A DNA stretch of 22,500 nucleotides from Halisarca cf. caerulea (GCA_963170055.1 CAUJGJ010000264.1:831201-853700), one strand, 5' to 3'; positions 1 to 9,562 are shown, counted from the stretch's first letter. Translations and numbers: made by a program. Notes: a model not told the origin generated them from the letters alone.

Positions 1-203
1 AATTTCTGTTAACATTAAAGCAGGAAATTGCCCCTTCAATGCTCCTAGTATTCCTAATTGTTTTTACAACACAAAATTCTGTTGACATTAACATTTTCCA
101 TCAGCCCCTTGATATTTGTGTTAAGAGGGCTCCACTGAAGCTGTTTACCAGCCAGCCAGGCTCCAATCCCTCCTCCTGTGATTTATTTCCCAATACACAC
201 AAA

Positions 204-575
204 TCCACAATGGTGAACACATGTTGCCTTATAATTAGTTGCAGTAATTAAATACAGACCACCCTGAGCAATGAAGTGATTACTGCCCCAACCCAAGCAC
301 TGATCCTGACCCCCCCATCACCCAAACAGTCACAATGAGTCACAGTTATCCAGTCCACAAGGTTGAACACATGACGACTAATTAAAATGAAGTGATTACT
401 GCCCCAACCCAAGTGCAGTACTTATCCTGACCCCCCATCACCCAAACAGTCACAATGACTCACAGATACCCTACCCACAACCTTGTGCACATGTTGCCTT
501 TTAATTGAAATGAAGTGATTACTGCCCTTCACCCAAGTACAGCACTTATCCTGAGCACCCCATCACCCAAACAGT
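204..575. repeat. Three ~116-123 bp direct repeats
   Basis: The string AATGAAGTGATTACTGCC recurs at 270, 386 and 509. Each copy is followed by the CCCATCACCCAAACAGTCAC block, and preceded by a block containing CACAA..TTG/GTG..CACATG. The copies have diverged by substitutions and small indels, so this is an old tandem triplication. No coding signal was seen. Bases 1-203 hold only a 70-codon open frame with no family resemblance, which I take as chance. Confidence 0.85.
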
Positions 576-937
576 CACATTGAATTCGCACTTGTTCCCA
601 AAACAATTATCCCTGATTTAAATATTTCTATTGTAAATACCTATCACTGATTGCTATCTTGTAAGCAAATATGCACATATCTCTGATTTGGTAGTGAGCC
701 TCTTGAAAATCAGCCATGTTTTATAGCCAAACAAAGGCAAAACATTGCAGACATTACAAAACATCTCCACTTCTCAGAATGTGGAACAACTTCAGAGTTA
801 TGGAATGAATCACAAAATATGCTAATCCGTTCGCCCGGTGATGTGAGTCCCCGAAAATGGCTAAGCGTGGAATGGGTCGGCTACATCAGACTACACCAAA
901 TATTAGTCCTAGCTCACTAATTTCCCTCTTCTAAGTA
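576..937. other. Intergenic, nothing recognised
   Basis: AT-rich sequence between the direct repeats and the next mobile-element remnant. I saw no ORF of note, no RNA gene and no clear repeat. Confidence 0.5.
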
Positions 938-1030
938 CAGTCAGACCTCACTCATCCACACACATCTGTTCTGGATGAAATTGCAGATAAAGTGAGGGAA
1001 CTGGATAAATGAGGGAGCAGTAGCATAGTG
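938..1030. mobile_element. Degenerate pogo/Tigger-like MITE
   Basis: TA followed by CAGTCAGACCTCACTCATCC opens the element. GGATAAATGAGGGAG near 993-1013 is the approximate reverse complement, as expected of terminal inverted repeats in small pogo-like (Tc1/mariner superfamily) elements. The right end is not exact. Similar CAGT-starting elements occur at 5019, 11720, 12679, 18691 and 21579. Confidence 0.45.
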
Positions 1031-1115
1031 TACAGTAGAAACTGGAGGAGACAGCCCCAGACTCATATCTAATGCCATTATACATCTACACTTGTTCAAT
1101 TCTTGCACACTTCTC

Positions 1116-1947
1116 CACACTCCACCATGCTTACATCCCCAGTGCTGTGCACACCCCACCATGCTTACATCACCAGTGCTGTGCTCTCCACCATGCTTAC
1201 ATCCCCAGTGCTGTTCACACTCCACCATGCTTACATCCCCAGTGCTGCGCACACCCCACCATGCTTACATCCCCAGTGCTGTGCTCTCCACCATGCCTAC
1301 ATCCCCAGTACTGTGCACACTCCACCATGCTTACATTCCCAGTGCTGTGCACACCCCACCATGCCTACATCCCCAGTGCTGTGCACACTCCACCATGCTT
1401 ACATCACCAGTGCTGTGCACACTTCACCATGCTTACATCCCCCAGTGCTGTGCACACTCCACCATGCCTACATTCCCAGTGCTGTGCACACTCCACCATG
1501 CTTACATCCCCAGTGCTGTGCACACTCCACCATGCCTACATCCCCAGTGCTGTGCACACTCCACCATGCTTACATCCCCAGTGCTGCGCACACTCCACCA
1601 TGCTTACATCCCCAGTGCTGTGCACACTTCACCATGCTTACATCCCCAGTGCTGTGCACACTCCACCATGCTTACATCCCCAGTGCCGCGCACACTCCAC
1701 CATGCTTACATCCCCAGTGCTGTGCACACTTCACCATGCTTACATCCCCAGTGCTGTGCACACTCCACCATGCCTACATCCCCAGTGCTGTGCACACTCC
1801 ACCATGCCTACATCCCCAGTGCTGTGCACACTCCACCATGCTTACATCCCCAGTGCTGCGCACACTCCACCATGCCTACATCCCCAGTGCTGTGCACACT
1901 CCACCATGCTTACATCCCCAGTGCTGTGCACACTCCACCATGCTTAC
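1116..1947. repeat. 34-bp minisatellite, about 25 copies
   Basis: The unit is CACTCCACCATGCTTACATC followed by CCCAGTGCTGTGCA. Copies differ at a few sites (CTT/CCT, TGTG/TGCG), and a few units are shorter (GTGCTCTCC in place of GTGCACACTCC). The unit has no stop codon in any forward frame, and 34 is not a multiple of 3. All three forward frames are therefore open over roughly 300 codons with the same 34-residue period. This is the signature of a non-coding array, not a protein. Confidence 0.95.
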
Positions 1948-2457
1948 AGTGTTGTCAGCAAAAAACAGGAGTACAGGTAGCCTGACAGCTGCTGAGAATG
2001 CAGAGTGGACAGAGCCAAAATGTCTGCAAAACAACAAAAAAACAATCAACACATGTCCAGCACCTATGGACTGTGTGGGTGGGGAATTACCCTTGGGTTA
2101 GCACAGACCACCAGTGGAGAGCCTTCCTAAACTTTCATAACATTCAACTTTTGCCCCAGCAGTATTGCCCCTAATTGATCAGTGGGAGTCCGTGGGACCC
2201 CCCTAACCCAACTCCTGCATTGTGGACATCCATACTAATGAAGATGCACCCAACTGGAGCCATAGTGATTCATTATGCTCCACATCTCCACTACCCCCCC
2301 CCCCCCCTCCCGGGTATCTGACAGTGTTTAGCTCTCGTGGAGTGTCAGTTGATATAACTTAACCGACATGTGACTGACATGTTACTGCAAAATCAGCGCA
2401 AGTGTTTCAAACACTCCATACTACAGCTCTTTAGCAGCTTTGAAAGATACATGCAGA
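1948..2457. other. Intergenic, with a C-run
   Basis: No gene recognised. A poly-C tract lies at about 2295-2310. The rest is unique-looking sequence without coding signal. Confidence 0.5.
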
Positions 2458-2705
2458 AGGCATCCATCTCCAATCCATCCATCTCTAATCCATCCATCTC
2501 CAATATATCTTTAATCCATCCATCTCCAATCTATCTCTAATCCATCCATCTCCAATCTATCTGTAATCCATCCATCTCCAATCTATCTCTTAATCCATCC
2601 ATCTGCAATCTATCCCTTAATCCATCCATCTCCAGTCCATTCATCTCTAATCCATCCATCTCTAATCCATCCATCTCCAATCCATCCATCTCCAGTCTAC
2701 CTCAC
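2458..2705. repeat. ATCCATCC/ATCTCYAATC tandem array
   Basis: Irregular tandem array built from ATCCATCCATCTCYAATC and ATCTATCTCTAATCC blocks. It is pyrimidine-rich on this strand and has no coding potential. Confidence 0.9.
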
Positions 2706-2896
2706 ATACAGCATAAACAATTAATCAGCAGATCACTCCAAATTGATATCTTCGATAAATTCACCTTTAAAACACCCCCTATACCTATTAGAATTAAAAT
2801 TTATTTTTCTCCCAAGCTTTTGAATACACAGAGATAGAAAAACAGATGGAGTTGCCTTCCTGACTGGGTGAGCGGGTCAAGGGTGGGTTTAATCCA

Positions 2897-2934
2897 CTAT
2901 CGGGGACTCTTCTAATTACCGAAGAGCCTGATAG
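2897..2934. promoter_or_regulatory. Imperfect palindrome with TAATTA loop, promoter-proximal
   Basis: Left arm CTATCGGGGACTCTTC pairs with right arm GAAGAGCCTGATAG, allowing two unpaired bases, around an 8-base loop TAATTACC. The loop contains the homeodomain core TAATTA at 2913-2918. It lies about 45 bp upstream of the TATA box at 2977. A role in control of the downstream gene is inference. Confidence 0.45.
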
Positions 2935-2936
2935 TA

Positions 2937-2946
2937 ATTGCACAAC
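2937..2946. promoter_or_regulatory. C/EBP-like site ATTGCACAAC
   Basis: ATTGCACAAC fits the C/EBP half-site pattern TTRCNNAA and differs from the palindromic optimum at one base. It sits about 30 bp upstream of the TATA box. A perfect palindromic version lies upstream of the other TATA box in the window (22369-22378). Confidence 0.35.
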
Positions 2947-2976
2947 AAATCAATCAGTTTCCAGAAGGACAACATG

Positions 2977-2985
2977 TATAAATAA
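2977..2985 (+). promoter_or_regulatory. TATA box TATAAATAA
   Basis: A TATAAATAA match lies 118 bp upstream of the start codon at 3095. Transcription would be expected to begin around 3005-3010. It is the only good TATA match near the gene and lies on the correct strand. Confidence 0.7.
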
Positions 2986-3094
2986 CGTCTTTCAGTTACG
3001 CATGCAGCAAATCGGTACAACAGGAATTTCTTCTGTTTGACGACTTCTGCTAAAACGTTGCGAATCTGAAACTACAGTACGTATCTCTGCCACA

Positions 3095-4111
3095 ATGACT
3101 GCTGGATACACAGGATCCTTTGCTCTTCTTGTTGCTTTCTTGTGTCTCTCTGCTGATGTTGAAGGAAACGGGATTGCTAGCAACTCGTCTGCCTGTCTCG
3201 GCATCACAGTTGGAGACCTCAAGCAGATCGTGACCACCATTGCAAAAGACGAAATGCTGAAACAGCTCTGCAGTGGCGTCAAGCCCACTTGCCCCTCGGG
3301 ACCCTGCGAAGGGAAGGGGCTGTCCACGGGCAATCCAGCCATATCCTGCAAAGATATCCTCAGGTGTGATCCATCCACCCCATCTGGCAACTACTACATC
3401 AGAATAGGCGGTCAGCCCAGAAGCATGTACTGTTACATGGACGAAGACAAGTGTGGCGTGAAGGGTGTAATGCGAGTTGTGTACATGAACACTAAAGACC
3501 CCGGATACACTTGCCCGTCCCCTCTAACCACTTACACCGCTTCGGGAAAGAGACTTTGTGGAGGAACAAACCCTTCGAGGATGTCTTGTGATTCGATCAC
3601 TTTCCCCACACATAACTTTGAGTATCAGCATGTGTGTGGGCGTGCCATCGGGTATTCGTACTACCACCCCTGCGGCTTTTGGACTCCGCCCCCTTCCATT
3701 GACACCGCCTACATTGCAGGAGTGGCCATCACTCACGGTCTTCCCGGGAACAGGAAACACATCTGGTCGTATGCGGGCGGATTTCAGGAAACTTCCGACG
3801 CTCAAAACTGCAACTGTCCCTGTGCAGCTGCACCAGGTACTAGCCCGGGATTCTACGTCGGGAACGATTACTACTGCGAGAGTGCCACACGTTATCGTCC
3901 CCTGCAGTTCCGATGGTACACAAACAACACGTTGTGGGACAACCAGGATTGCTACCCGGGGAGCAACTGCTGCAGCAAGCCCGGTGCCCCGTGGTTCATG
4001 AAGACCCTCCCCTCCCCAACCAGAGATGCCATCGAGCTGAGGTGGTGCACCATACAGGGACTGGCCAGGGATCGCGTGGGAACAGAACTGGTGGAGATCT
4101 TCGTCCACTGA
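3095..4111 (+). CDS. Secreted fibrinogen-like, cysteine-rich protein (338 aa)
   Basis: Open frame of 338 codons whose start has A at -3 (CCACAATGA). Residues 1-24 form a signal peptide: a hydrophobic core FALLVAFLCLSA, then a likely cleavage after VEG. Residues 36-59 could form a short helix (ITVGDLKQIV and following). From about residue 85 the protein resembles the fibrinogen C-terminal-like family of sponges, placozoans and cnidarians: CKDILRC, GNYYIRIGG, MYCYMD near 112, CGR near 181, HIWSYAGG at 222-229, CPC at 241-243, PGFYVGNDYYCES at 251-263, LWDNQDC at 280-286, a CC pair at 292-293, PWF, and an ending VEIFVH. About 21 cysteines fit an extracellular disulfide-bonded fold. N-glycosylation sequons lie at N30 and N277. 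No collagen, EGF or transmembrane segment is seen. The coding region appears intronless. The family assignment is firm; the role (lectin-like recognition or matrix) is inference. The long antisense frame over it is a shadow. Confidence 0.88.
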   Translation: MTAGYTGSFALLVAFLCLSADVEGNGIASNSSACLGITVGDLKQIVTTIAKDEMLKQLCSGVKPTCPSGPCEGKGLSTGNPAISCKDILRCDPSTPSGNYYIRIGGQPRSMYCYMDEDKCGVKGVMRVVYMNTKDPGYTCPSPLTTYTASGKRLCGGTNPSRMSCDSITFPTHNFEYQHVCGRAIGYSYYHPCGFWTPPPSIDTAYIAGVAITHGLPGNRKHIWSYAGGFQETSDAQNCNCPCAAAPGTSPGFYVGNDYYCESATRYRPLQFRWYTNNTLWDNQDCYPGSNCCSKPGAPWFMKTLPSPTRDAIELRWCTIQGLARDRVGTELVEIFVH

Positions 4112-4174
4112 ACGCTCGTGACACCTCATGTGCAGCAAGGAACACATAACTTAGGCCATAGTGCAGTAGTGTGT

Positions 4175-4180
4175 AGTAAA
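4175..4180 (+). terminator. Possible variant poly(A) signal AGTAAA
   Basis: AGTAAA lies 64 bp past the stop codon, with GT-rich sequence (GTGTGTGC) about 12 bp further on. No AATAAA is seen in the 300 bp after the gene, so this weak variant is the best candidate. Confidence 0.3.
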
Positions 4181-4437
4181 CAAGCTTTAAGTGTGTGCAT
4201 TAGACCAATAGGTTACATACGTAAGTAAGTACATTTCAGCCAAACTTTCATGTGTGCTCGCTGTAGCATACTTTGAGTGTGTGCACGTTCACACTAGGCT
4301 AGTAGGTGATTTGCTTCACATGTTTCAATGCTGAGCCAATGAGTACAGTAGATGCTGGAATTGAAGCAGTGATTGGGTGGCCACAACTGTAAATACATTA
4401 AGAGTACTACATTTACATGTATATGTACGCAACACTC

Positions 4438-4440
<3 letters not shown>
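4181..4440. other. Intergenic / possible 3' UTR, nothing recognised
   Basis: No ORF with family resemblance. The long antisense frame over 4294-4557 comes mainly from the neighbouring dinucleotide repeat. Confidence 0.5.

Positions 4441-4504
<64 letters not shown>
4441..4504. repeat. (AC)n microsatellite
   Basis: About 31 uninterrupted AC dinucleotides. Runs of C and V residues translated from the other strand are repeat products. Confidence 0.98.
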
Positions 4505-4506
<2 letters not shown>

Positions 4507-5018
4507 GTTATTATTAGCTGACGTATAGGTTATACAAAGTGTGTTGGTGTCAGTCATACTCTAATTTACCTCTAAATACCTCTACCAATAGTCTATGCTC
4601 TAAATAGAGTGTGCGACATTGTACATACTATGCATGTATTTTAGGGTTGGTAGTACTGATTCTAGCCAACGACAATAACTGCCTAACAAAATATCAAGAT
4701 CATCATGATGCTTATTATACCACATCATAATTAGAAAGACACACACACATGTAACAGAGCCTTGTGTTGTACTCAGTGAAGTTTACATGTGTCAACTTGA
4801 AAAGTAGGTGCATAGCTCTTAGAGGCCGGCTGGATCCCAGAACGTGCTTATGACTGCTAAACATGGATTAAAAGACTAGAAGAGTCCGGGTGGATCAAAT
4901 AATCATGATAGCCTTGAATTGATGTTTTGAAAGGTGAATGATAAAACATAATTTAGTTTCATTATTCCCACATAAGGAGCACAACAAATGTAACCTACAT
5001 CCTGAAATTTGGGATACA
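4505..5018. other. Intergenic, nothing recognised
   Basis: AT-rich sequence. A related pair of short phrases (GCCGGCTGGATC near 4827 and GTCCGGGTGGATC near 4885) hints at old repeat remnants. No gene was recognised. Confidence 0.45.
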
Positions 5019-5185
5019 CAGTCATAATTCTCTAATCCAGCCTTTGATAATCCAGAACCCTTGCTATCCAGCCAGTAGAAATGTACGTACACCCAATGTG
5101 CACAGTGCATTGTAATAAGATTTGTTAATCCAGCACCCTCTTTAATCCAACAACTTTTTAATGTGGCCGGACTAAAGAGTCACTG
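5019..5185. mobile_element. Pogo/Tigger-like MITE
   Basis: The left end CAGTCATAATTCTCTAATCC and the right end GGACTAAAGAGTCACTG are imperfect inverted repeats. TA follows the right end at 5186-5187. The interior carries repeated TAATCCAGC / TAATCCAAC phrases like the element at 12679. It is about 167 bp long and too short to encode a transposase. Confidence 0.6.
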
Positions 5186-5674
5186 TACACATATACGTAC
5201 ATACCTATTTATATGCTGGACTACACGGTATGTTGCCAATATTAATACCAAATACACACAAATGCCTCTACTACGGACACCTGTCTTAATTATGGACTTC
5301 TAAATTTTTTTCACAATATGAAGTTTTGTCTGCCCTTTTAGTATTTCACAAGAGTGTAACAGTTTGCACGGAAACATTGGTCAGCTCTGGCACAGACAAT
5401 ATCCCACATCAGCACTAATTTTTGCAGGACTTTATTTTTGCAAATTTCACAAATGAGTCTGCATTCACAAAAATTCAATTGCAAATATTTGGTTAGATAC
5501 ATAGTCTATGTAATAGTTACAGTACGGTCAAGTGTGCATTGGCGTATTAAAGGGTGTATAAAACCATTTAAAAATGGTACAAGGATGTAGGATTGACACA
5601 GGATCGTGCAAAAAGCCATTATCAAAAAAGGATTCTCCAAAAACACTTGGAACAAGGTTAAGTTGCAAAACCGG
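5186..5674. other. Intergenic, nothing recognised
   Basis: AT-rich sequence with no ORF or repeat that I can assign. Confidence 0.45.
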
Positions 5675-5767
5675 TATAGGGCTAGGTGGGCAAAAGGCAA
5701 GACGGGCATAGGGCTAGACGAGCATAGGGCTACACATGCATGAGGCTAGACGGGCATAGGGCTAGAC
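5675..5767. repeat. ~16-bp tandem repeat (GCATAGGGCTAGACGG)
   Basis: About five diverged copies of a 16-17 bp unit, GGGCATAGGGCTAGAC, including GGCTAGGTGGGCA and GGCTACACATGCA variants. Confidence 0.75.
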
Positions 5768-5935
5768 AGAGTTTAATTGGACTGAATGTACACTGTGCAA
5801 ATTCCTACAGTATACATTTTATCCTAAGTAGAAGACGAAAAGCGTCATCAATTTATACTTTGGTGGTCTTGTTGTCCTTTCTTTGTAATGAAAATGGCTA
5901 CCACCACGTGGTAATGAGTAAAAGGATGAAGAATT

Positions 5936-6211
5936 ATGATGATAAAGACAACCACAAAAAATGACGAGGAAGACAAGAAGAGTGACCAGGAGTTGAAGCA
6001 GCACTTTGACCAAGGAGAATCGAGGAGGATGGTGGTAGCAATTTTGGGAACCCCTACGCGAATTAGCACTGCTACCACCATACTGATTGATCAGTTTGCA
6101 AACGAAATGCTGCTTGTTCGAACTCCGGCCTTGCCTGGGAAGTATTTGTACTTCAACCCCAGTGTCCTAGACCAGCGGTCACTGCCACCCATCTGCCTTG
6201 CCAGGCTCTAA
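5936..6211 (+). other. Unassigned ORF (91 codons), possible exon or element remnant
   Basis: An open frame beginning with a lysine/aspartate-rich stretch and ending TAA. I recognise no family. It contains a perfect 12-bp inverted repeat, ATGGTGGTAGCA at 6029-6040 and TGCTACCACCAT at 6070-6081, and a further GGCTACCACCACG lies upstream near 5896. The sequence beyond it (TATTTAAACC near 6251) has some look of a retroelement regulatory end. Evidence for a real gene is weak. Confidence 0.2.
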
Positions 6212-6366
6212 GGAACACCCCAACACAGCCCCTGGCTGTCCATGGACTCCTATTTAAACCTGTGTCCGAGGCTGGCTAGATAAGAGAATCATAAGTAGAG
6301 AGTAGTTTTAGGTTTAGTAAGTAGTAACTCTTATCTGGCTATTTTGTATCTTATTATTACTTGTGA

Positions 6367-6570
6367 TTAGTAATGATGAGGTTTCTCCCTGTAGTGCACC
6401 GCGGCATTCGTCGGTGGTAAAATTCTAGCATCCATTTCTTCGGCTATCTTCGGATAGTTTTCTTCCTCTGAAATGTCCGCTATGTAAAATTTTCTCTCAA
6501 CTACCTTGTAGAATCTCTTCGAAATAGAATAGGACTTCTTGCTGCGAATAAATAACAAAAGTAAAGCCAC
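6367..6570 (-). other. Unassigned minus-strand ORF, possible 3' exon
   Basis: The minus strand is open for 67 codons. A possible splice acceptor (TTATTCGCAG) precedes the codon series SKKSYSISKRFYKVVERKFY, and the frame ends at a TAA. The composition (mixed charged and aromatic residues, varied codons) is more protein-like than most chance frames here, but I recognise no family and cannot link it to another exon. Confidence 0.2.
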
Positions 6571-6597
6571 TGTCCAATTTTAAATCGCATTAACCTG

Positions 6598-6789
6598 CTA
6601 AAACCGTTTACACTCAAAGCGCTTTACTTTAAACCGGTTTCGAACCGACTTCAAACCACCTCGAAAGGTGGTTTAGCTAAACCGGTTTCGTAATCGCTTT
6701 AACGTGTTTCCACGCAAGCGGTTTAAACCGATTTAACTTTAAAGCGCTTTCTAAACCGGTTTAACGCTCCAGTGTAAATGAGGTATTAG
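6598..6789. mobile_element. Self-complementary MITE-like element (TTTACACT termini)
   Basis: The left end CTAAAACCGTTTACACTCAA and the reverse complement of the right end, CTAATACCTCATTTACACTG, share most positions and are both followed by GCG-containing sequence. The interior is packed with palindromes built on AAACCGGTTT (about 6631, 6684, 6753) and AAAGCGCTTT (about 6616, 6741). There is no ORF. I could not find a target duplication, and the superfamily is unassigned. Confidence 0.65.
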
Positions 6790-8077
6790 TGGTGCCTTTA
6801 CTCGCTTTGTTTGCTTTGATATCTCTTACATGAGGCCTAACTGTTGAAAATATGGTACCTTCAAAGACTTACAAACAGATTGACAGCTTCGAAGACACTT
6901 CAGAAAATACAAAAAGGTTCAGTACATACACGTATCGCTTTTATCTCCAGTATTCCTTACATGAACTTTGAATGCCGTATAAATGTCGATAACGTTGTCT
7001 CTACCGCGATTTCTAAAAGTTATGGTGTCGCCGTCAAGAACAAAAGACGTTCACCTTCACTGCAGTCTTTTAGCAGCGAATGTGGAACGCCTGGCAAATA
7101 CAAAGAAACAGGACAGACATTGCTAGTTTGAACTATTGGTGAGTCGATGAGAAGATCGCCTTACCAAGCGCGCTTGCAACGAAGTTTTAGTACAGTACTA
7201 GCGTACTGGTTTTCATTATTTGGAACTGATGTTGTGCATTCATTGTTTTAAGACTGATTTGTTATGATTAACGGGGCGCTAAAGGTGACAATACATGATT
7301 GAGCACAGCTGCGGTTGACATCAAATTAAGAAAAAAATGTGCAATTGACGATATACAGGCACACTTTTCCCTTTGATGTTGACCACAACCATACAACAAT
7401 ATAATCCAATGCATAGTAGAGACTGCTCCATTCACGAATATAAAATCACGACTTACAGCCAAATTCTTGATTTGTGAAAAATTACCACCCTACAAACATT
7501 AGCACCTATAAGGTAGAATCAGGTAATTAATATTGTCTATGGCTCAGTCAAAAACAGAACTGTATGAATTATTTATGGCAGGATGTAATCAGTGACAATA
7601 ATAGTACGCTGTTCTAACAAATTCTGCAATCAAATTCATTCCTGTTAACAATTCTTTTGTCTGTGTCATTTTATTTGCATGAATTGACTCCCTTCGAAAT
7701 TTGATCGTTATTCTTTACAATAATGCATGTTTTGAACTCAGTGACAATTCTTATTTCAACTTTTGCTTGTTCCATTTCTATTTCTAGTTTTTATTATGCA
7801 TGGCTAAATTTTTTTGTGGGTGCCACTTTCAATAGCCTATGGCTAACGGTTTCCCACATAAAAAATGATTACCTGATACCTGACAACATTCGTACAGAGT
7901 TTTCTGACTTATGACAGAGTCTGGTCCCAACATGACCAGACCGCGCACTAGAGGCATTTGAGTGGACAAATATATTAATGTATGTACATATACCCACACA
8001 TTTGCAAACCATACATTGTACATTGCAGGCCTAATTGCATCATAGACTCTCTATATTACATAACCATTTGCAGTTGC
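6790..8077. other. Intergenic, upstream of the BTB gene
   Basis: No assignable gene. An open frame of 95 codons (6844-7131, +) and a short minus-strand frame over the same bases have fairly balanced codons, but neither matches a family I know. A small hairpin CTGGTC-N7-GACCAG lies at about 7920-7939. The rest is AT-rich and appears unique. Confidence 0.4.
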
Positions 8078-8161
8078 GAGCAGCCCGAGCAGCCCAAGCA
8101 GCCCAAGCAGCCCAAGCAGCCCAAGCAGCCCAAGCAGCCCAAGCAGTCCAAGCAGCCCAAG
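8078..8161. repeat. 9-bp tandem repeat (CAGCCCAAG), about 9 copies
   Basis: A 9-bp unit, CAGCCCAAG, repeated just ahead of the BTB start codon. Because the unit is three codons long and in frame with the gene, an upstream ATG at 7982 would read through it as Gln-Pro-Lys repeats and fuse to the BTB protein. I treat it as 5' leader, because the ATG at 8168 has a much better context. Confidence 0.9.
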
Positions 8162-8167
8162 CTAAAA

Positions 8168-9562
8168 ATGGCAGCTATGGAGGAGAGTTTGTATTATCCA
8201 TGGAAGGATTGTACAACAAAGACAGGTTCCTCGGCACATATAAATACGATCGTTGTAGGGAAAGGGATTTGTTGCGCTCACTTTGCTTCCCTTTTCGACG
8301 ACGAGGCCTTTGGAGACTTGACGGTCATTGGAAACTATGGAAGGACGCTCAAAGCGCAATCTCATATATTATCAAACGCTTCACCCGTTTTCAAGAAAAT
8401 GCTGGAAGGATATTGGAAGGAGAAAGGAGGAACAATTGAGCTGAAGAAATTTGACTGGGATGTTGTCACTGCTTTGATTTCTTTGATATATTCTAAACCA
8501 GTCAACCTCGAAGAAGACTTGTTAGTCGACTTGTACCAAGCCGCTCACATGTACAACGTATCGTTCGTCTTAAAGGTAGTGGTTGGCTGTGTTCCGCGTC
8601 TGAAGAGTAAAGAATGCGTAGTCAAATTAGCAATCACCGCAAGTGGCTTTGGAGGAGACTATGAGGAGGAGATGGCAAGTGTTTGTGGGTCGTATCTCAT
8701 TAAATACCTTGATAAAGTGGTAGATATTGGACAACTACCATACAAAACAATGATGGCAGCGGTAAACGCTGAAGAAACGGACATATGCGAGCTAACCATC
8801 CTGCGTAAATTACTGGAATGGTCACGTGAACACGAGGAGGTCAGCCTTGAAGAGAGACAGGAGTTGTTCTCTTACATTCACTATGGCCAGGTTCCATTGG
8901 AGGACATGTTGGAGGCAATATCAGCAGGGGGGTTCCCTTGTGGAGAGGAGTTCACCAAGATTATGCTGCTTCATCGCAGTGGAAATTCAGCTGACATTGC
9001 AGCCAACCTACCTCTCTTTACTCCTCGTTCAAGACATCTGGAGTCTCCTTCCTTCAAAGAATTCTTCCCTGTTGCCATGCACAAGAGATCAAGTAATTTG
9101 ATCTGTAGGTATACCAAAAAAATAGGTTGGACGTTTGTTGTAAAAGATGATTTTTGTGTGTTTTGCAAAGATCAGTGTTCATTCTCAATTTCTGTTGATC
9201 AAGGACTTTGGAGTTATAGCCATGACCCTTTCAAGTACCTCAACATGAAGATCTGCACGCCTGGTAAAGCAAAAAGCTCAAAGATGTGTCTCAGTTTTGA
9301 GAAGAGGTATGTACAGAGGATACACATACATGTTATGCCAGGCCAATTCACCCTGTATCTATATAAGGATAGTGGTCCACGACGTGGTGAATCCTTCGTC
9401 CGCTGTGGGGACCCCTTCTTCCAGGACTTGGAAGAAGACACTTTTCCACTAGTGTTCAAATTCTTCTACAGTGCCTCTCTGTTATCAGGGGAGATAGACC
9501 GCAGCGGTAGCACTACTAAATATATTACGAAGTACCATCATATATATGACTGCGTTTGGTAG
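8168..9562 (+). CDS. BTB-BACK domain protein (464 aa)
   Basis: The chosen start at 8168 (AAAAATGG, A at -3 and G at +4) gives 464 residues. Residues about 37-138 are a BTB/POZ domain: FDDEAFGDLTV, KAQSHILSNASPVFKKML, YSKPVNLEEDLLVDLYQAAH, the usual order of BTB core segments. Residues about 145-255 fit a BACK domain (SYLIKYLDKVV, then helices containing ILRKLLEWSREH). No Kelch repeats follow. Residues about 300-445 are a beta-rich region (SFSISVDQGLWSY, FTLYLYKDSG) that I cannot assign. In animals, BTB-BACK proteins commonly dimerise and act as substrate adaptors of Cullin-3 ubiquitin ligases; that role here is inference. The coding region is uninterrupted. The frame is open upstream to 7982 through a Gln-Pro-Lys repeat, so an N-terminally extended form is possible. 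Confidence 0.88.
   Translation: MAAMEESLYYPWKDCTTKTGSSAHINTIVVGKGICCAHFASLFDDEAFGDLTVIGNYGRTLKAQSHILSNASPVFKKMLEGYWKEKGGTIELKKFDWDVVTALISLIYSKPVNLEEDLLVDLYQAAHMYNVSFVLKVVVGCVPRLKSKECVVKLAITASGFGGDYEEEMASVCGSYLIKYLDKVVDIGQLPYKTMMAAVNAEETDICELTILRKLLEWSREHEEVSLEERQELFSYIHYGQVPLEDMLEAISAGGFPCGEEFTKIMLLHRSGNSADIAANLPLFTPRSRHLESPSFKEFFPVAMHKRSSNLICRYTKKIGWTFVVKDDFCVFCKDQCSFSISVDQGLWSYSHDPFKYLNMKICTPGKAKSSKMCLSFEKRYVQRIHIHVMPGQFTLYLYKDSGPRRGESFVRCGDPFFQDLEEDTFPLVFKFFYSASLLSGEIDRSGSTTKYITKYHHIYDCVW

Noticed and set aside
39..251. 70-codon plus-strand frame
   Set aside because: No motif, poor codon character and no neighbouring exon signals.
3524..4147. 207-codon minus-strand frame, and other plus frames over the fibrinogen-like gene
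   Set aside because: They are shadows of the plus-strand gene, whose frame alone has a signal peptide and family motifs.
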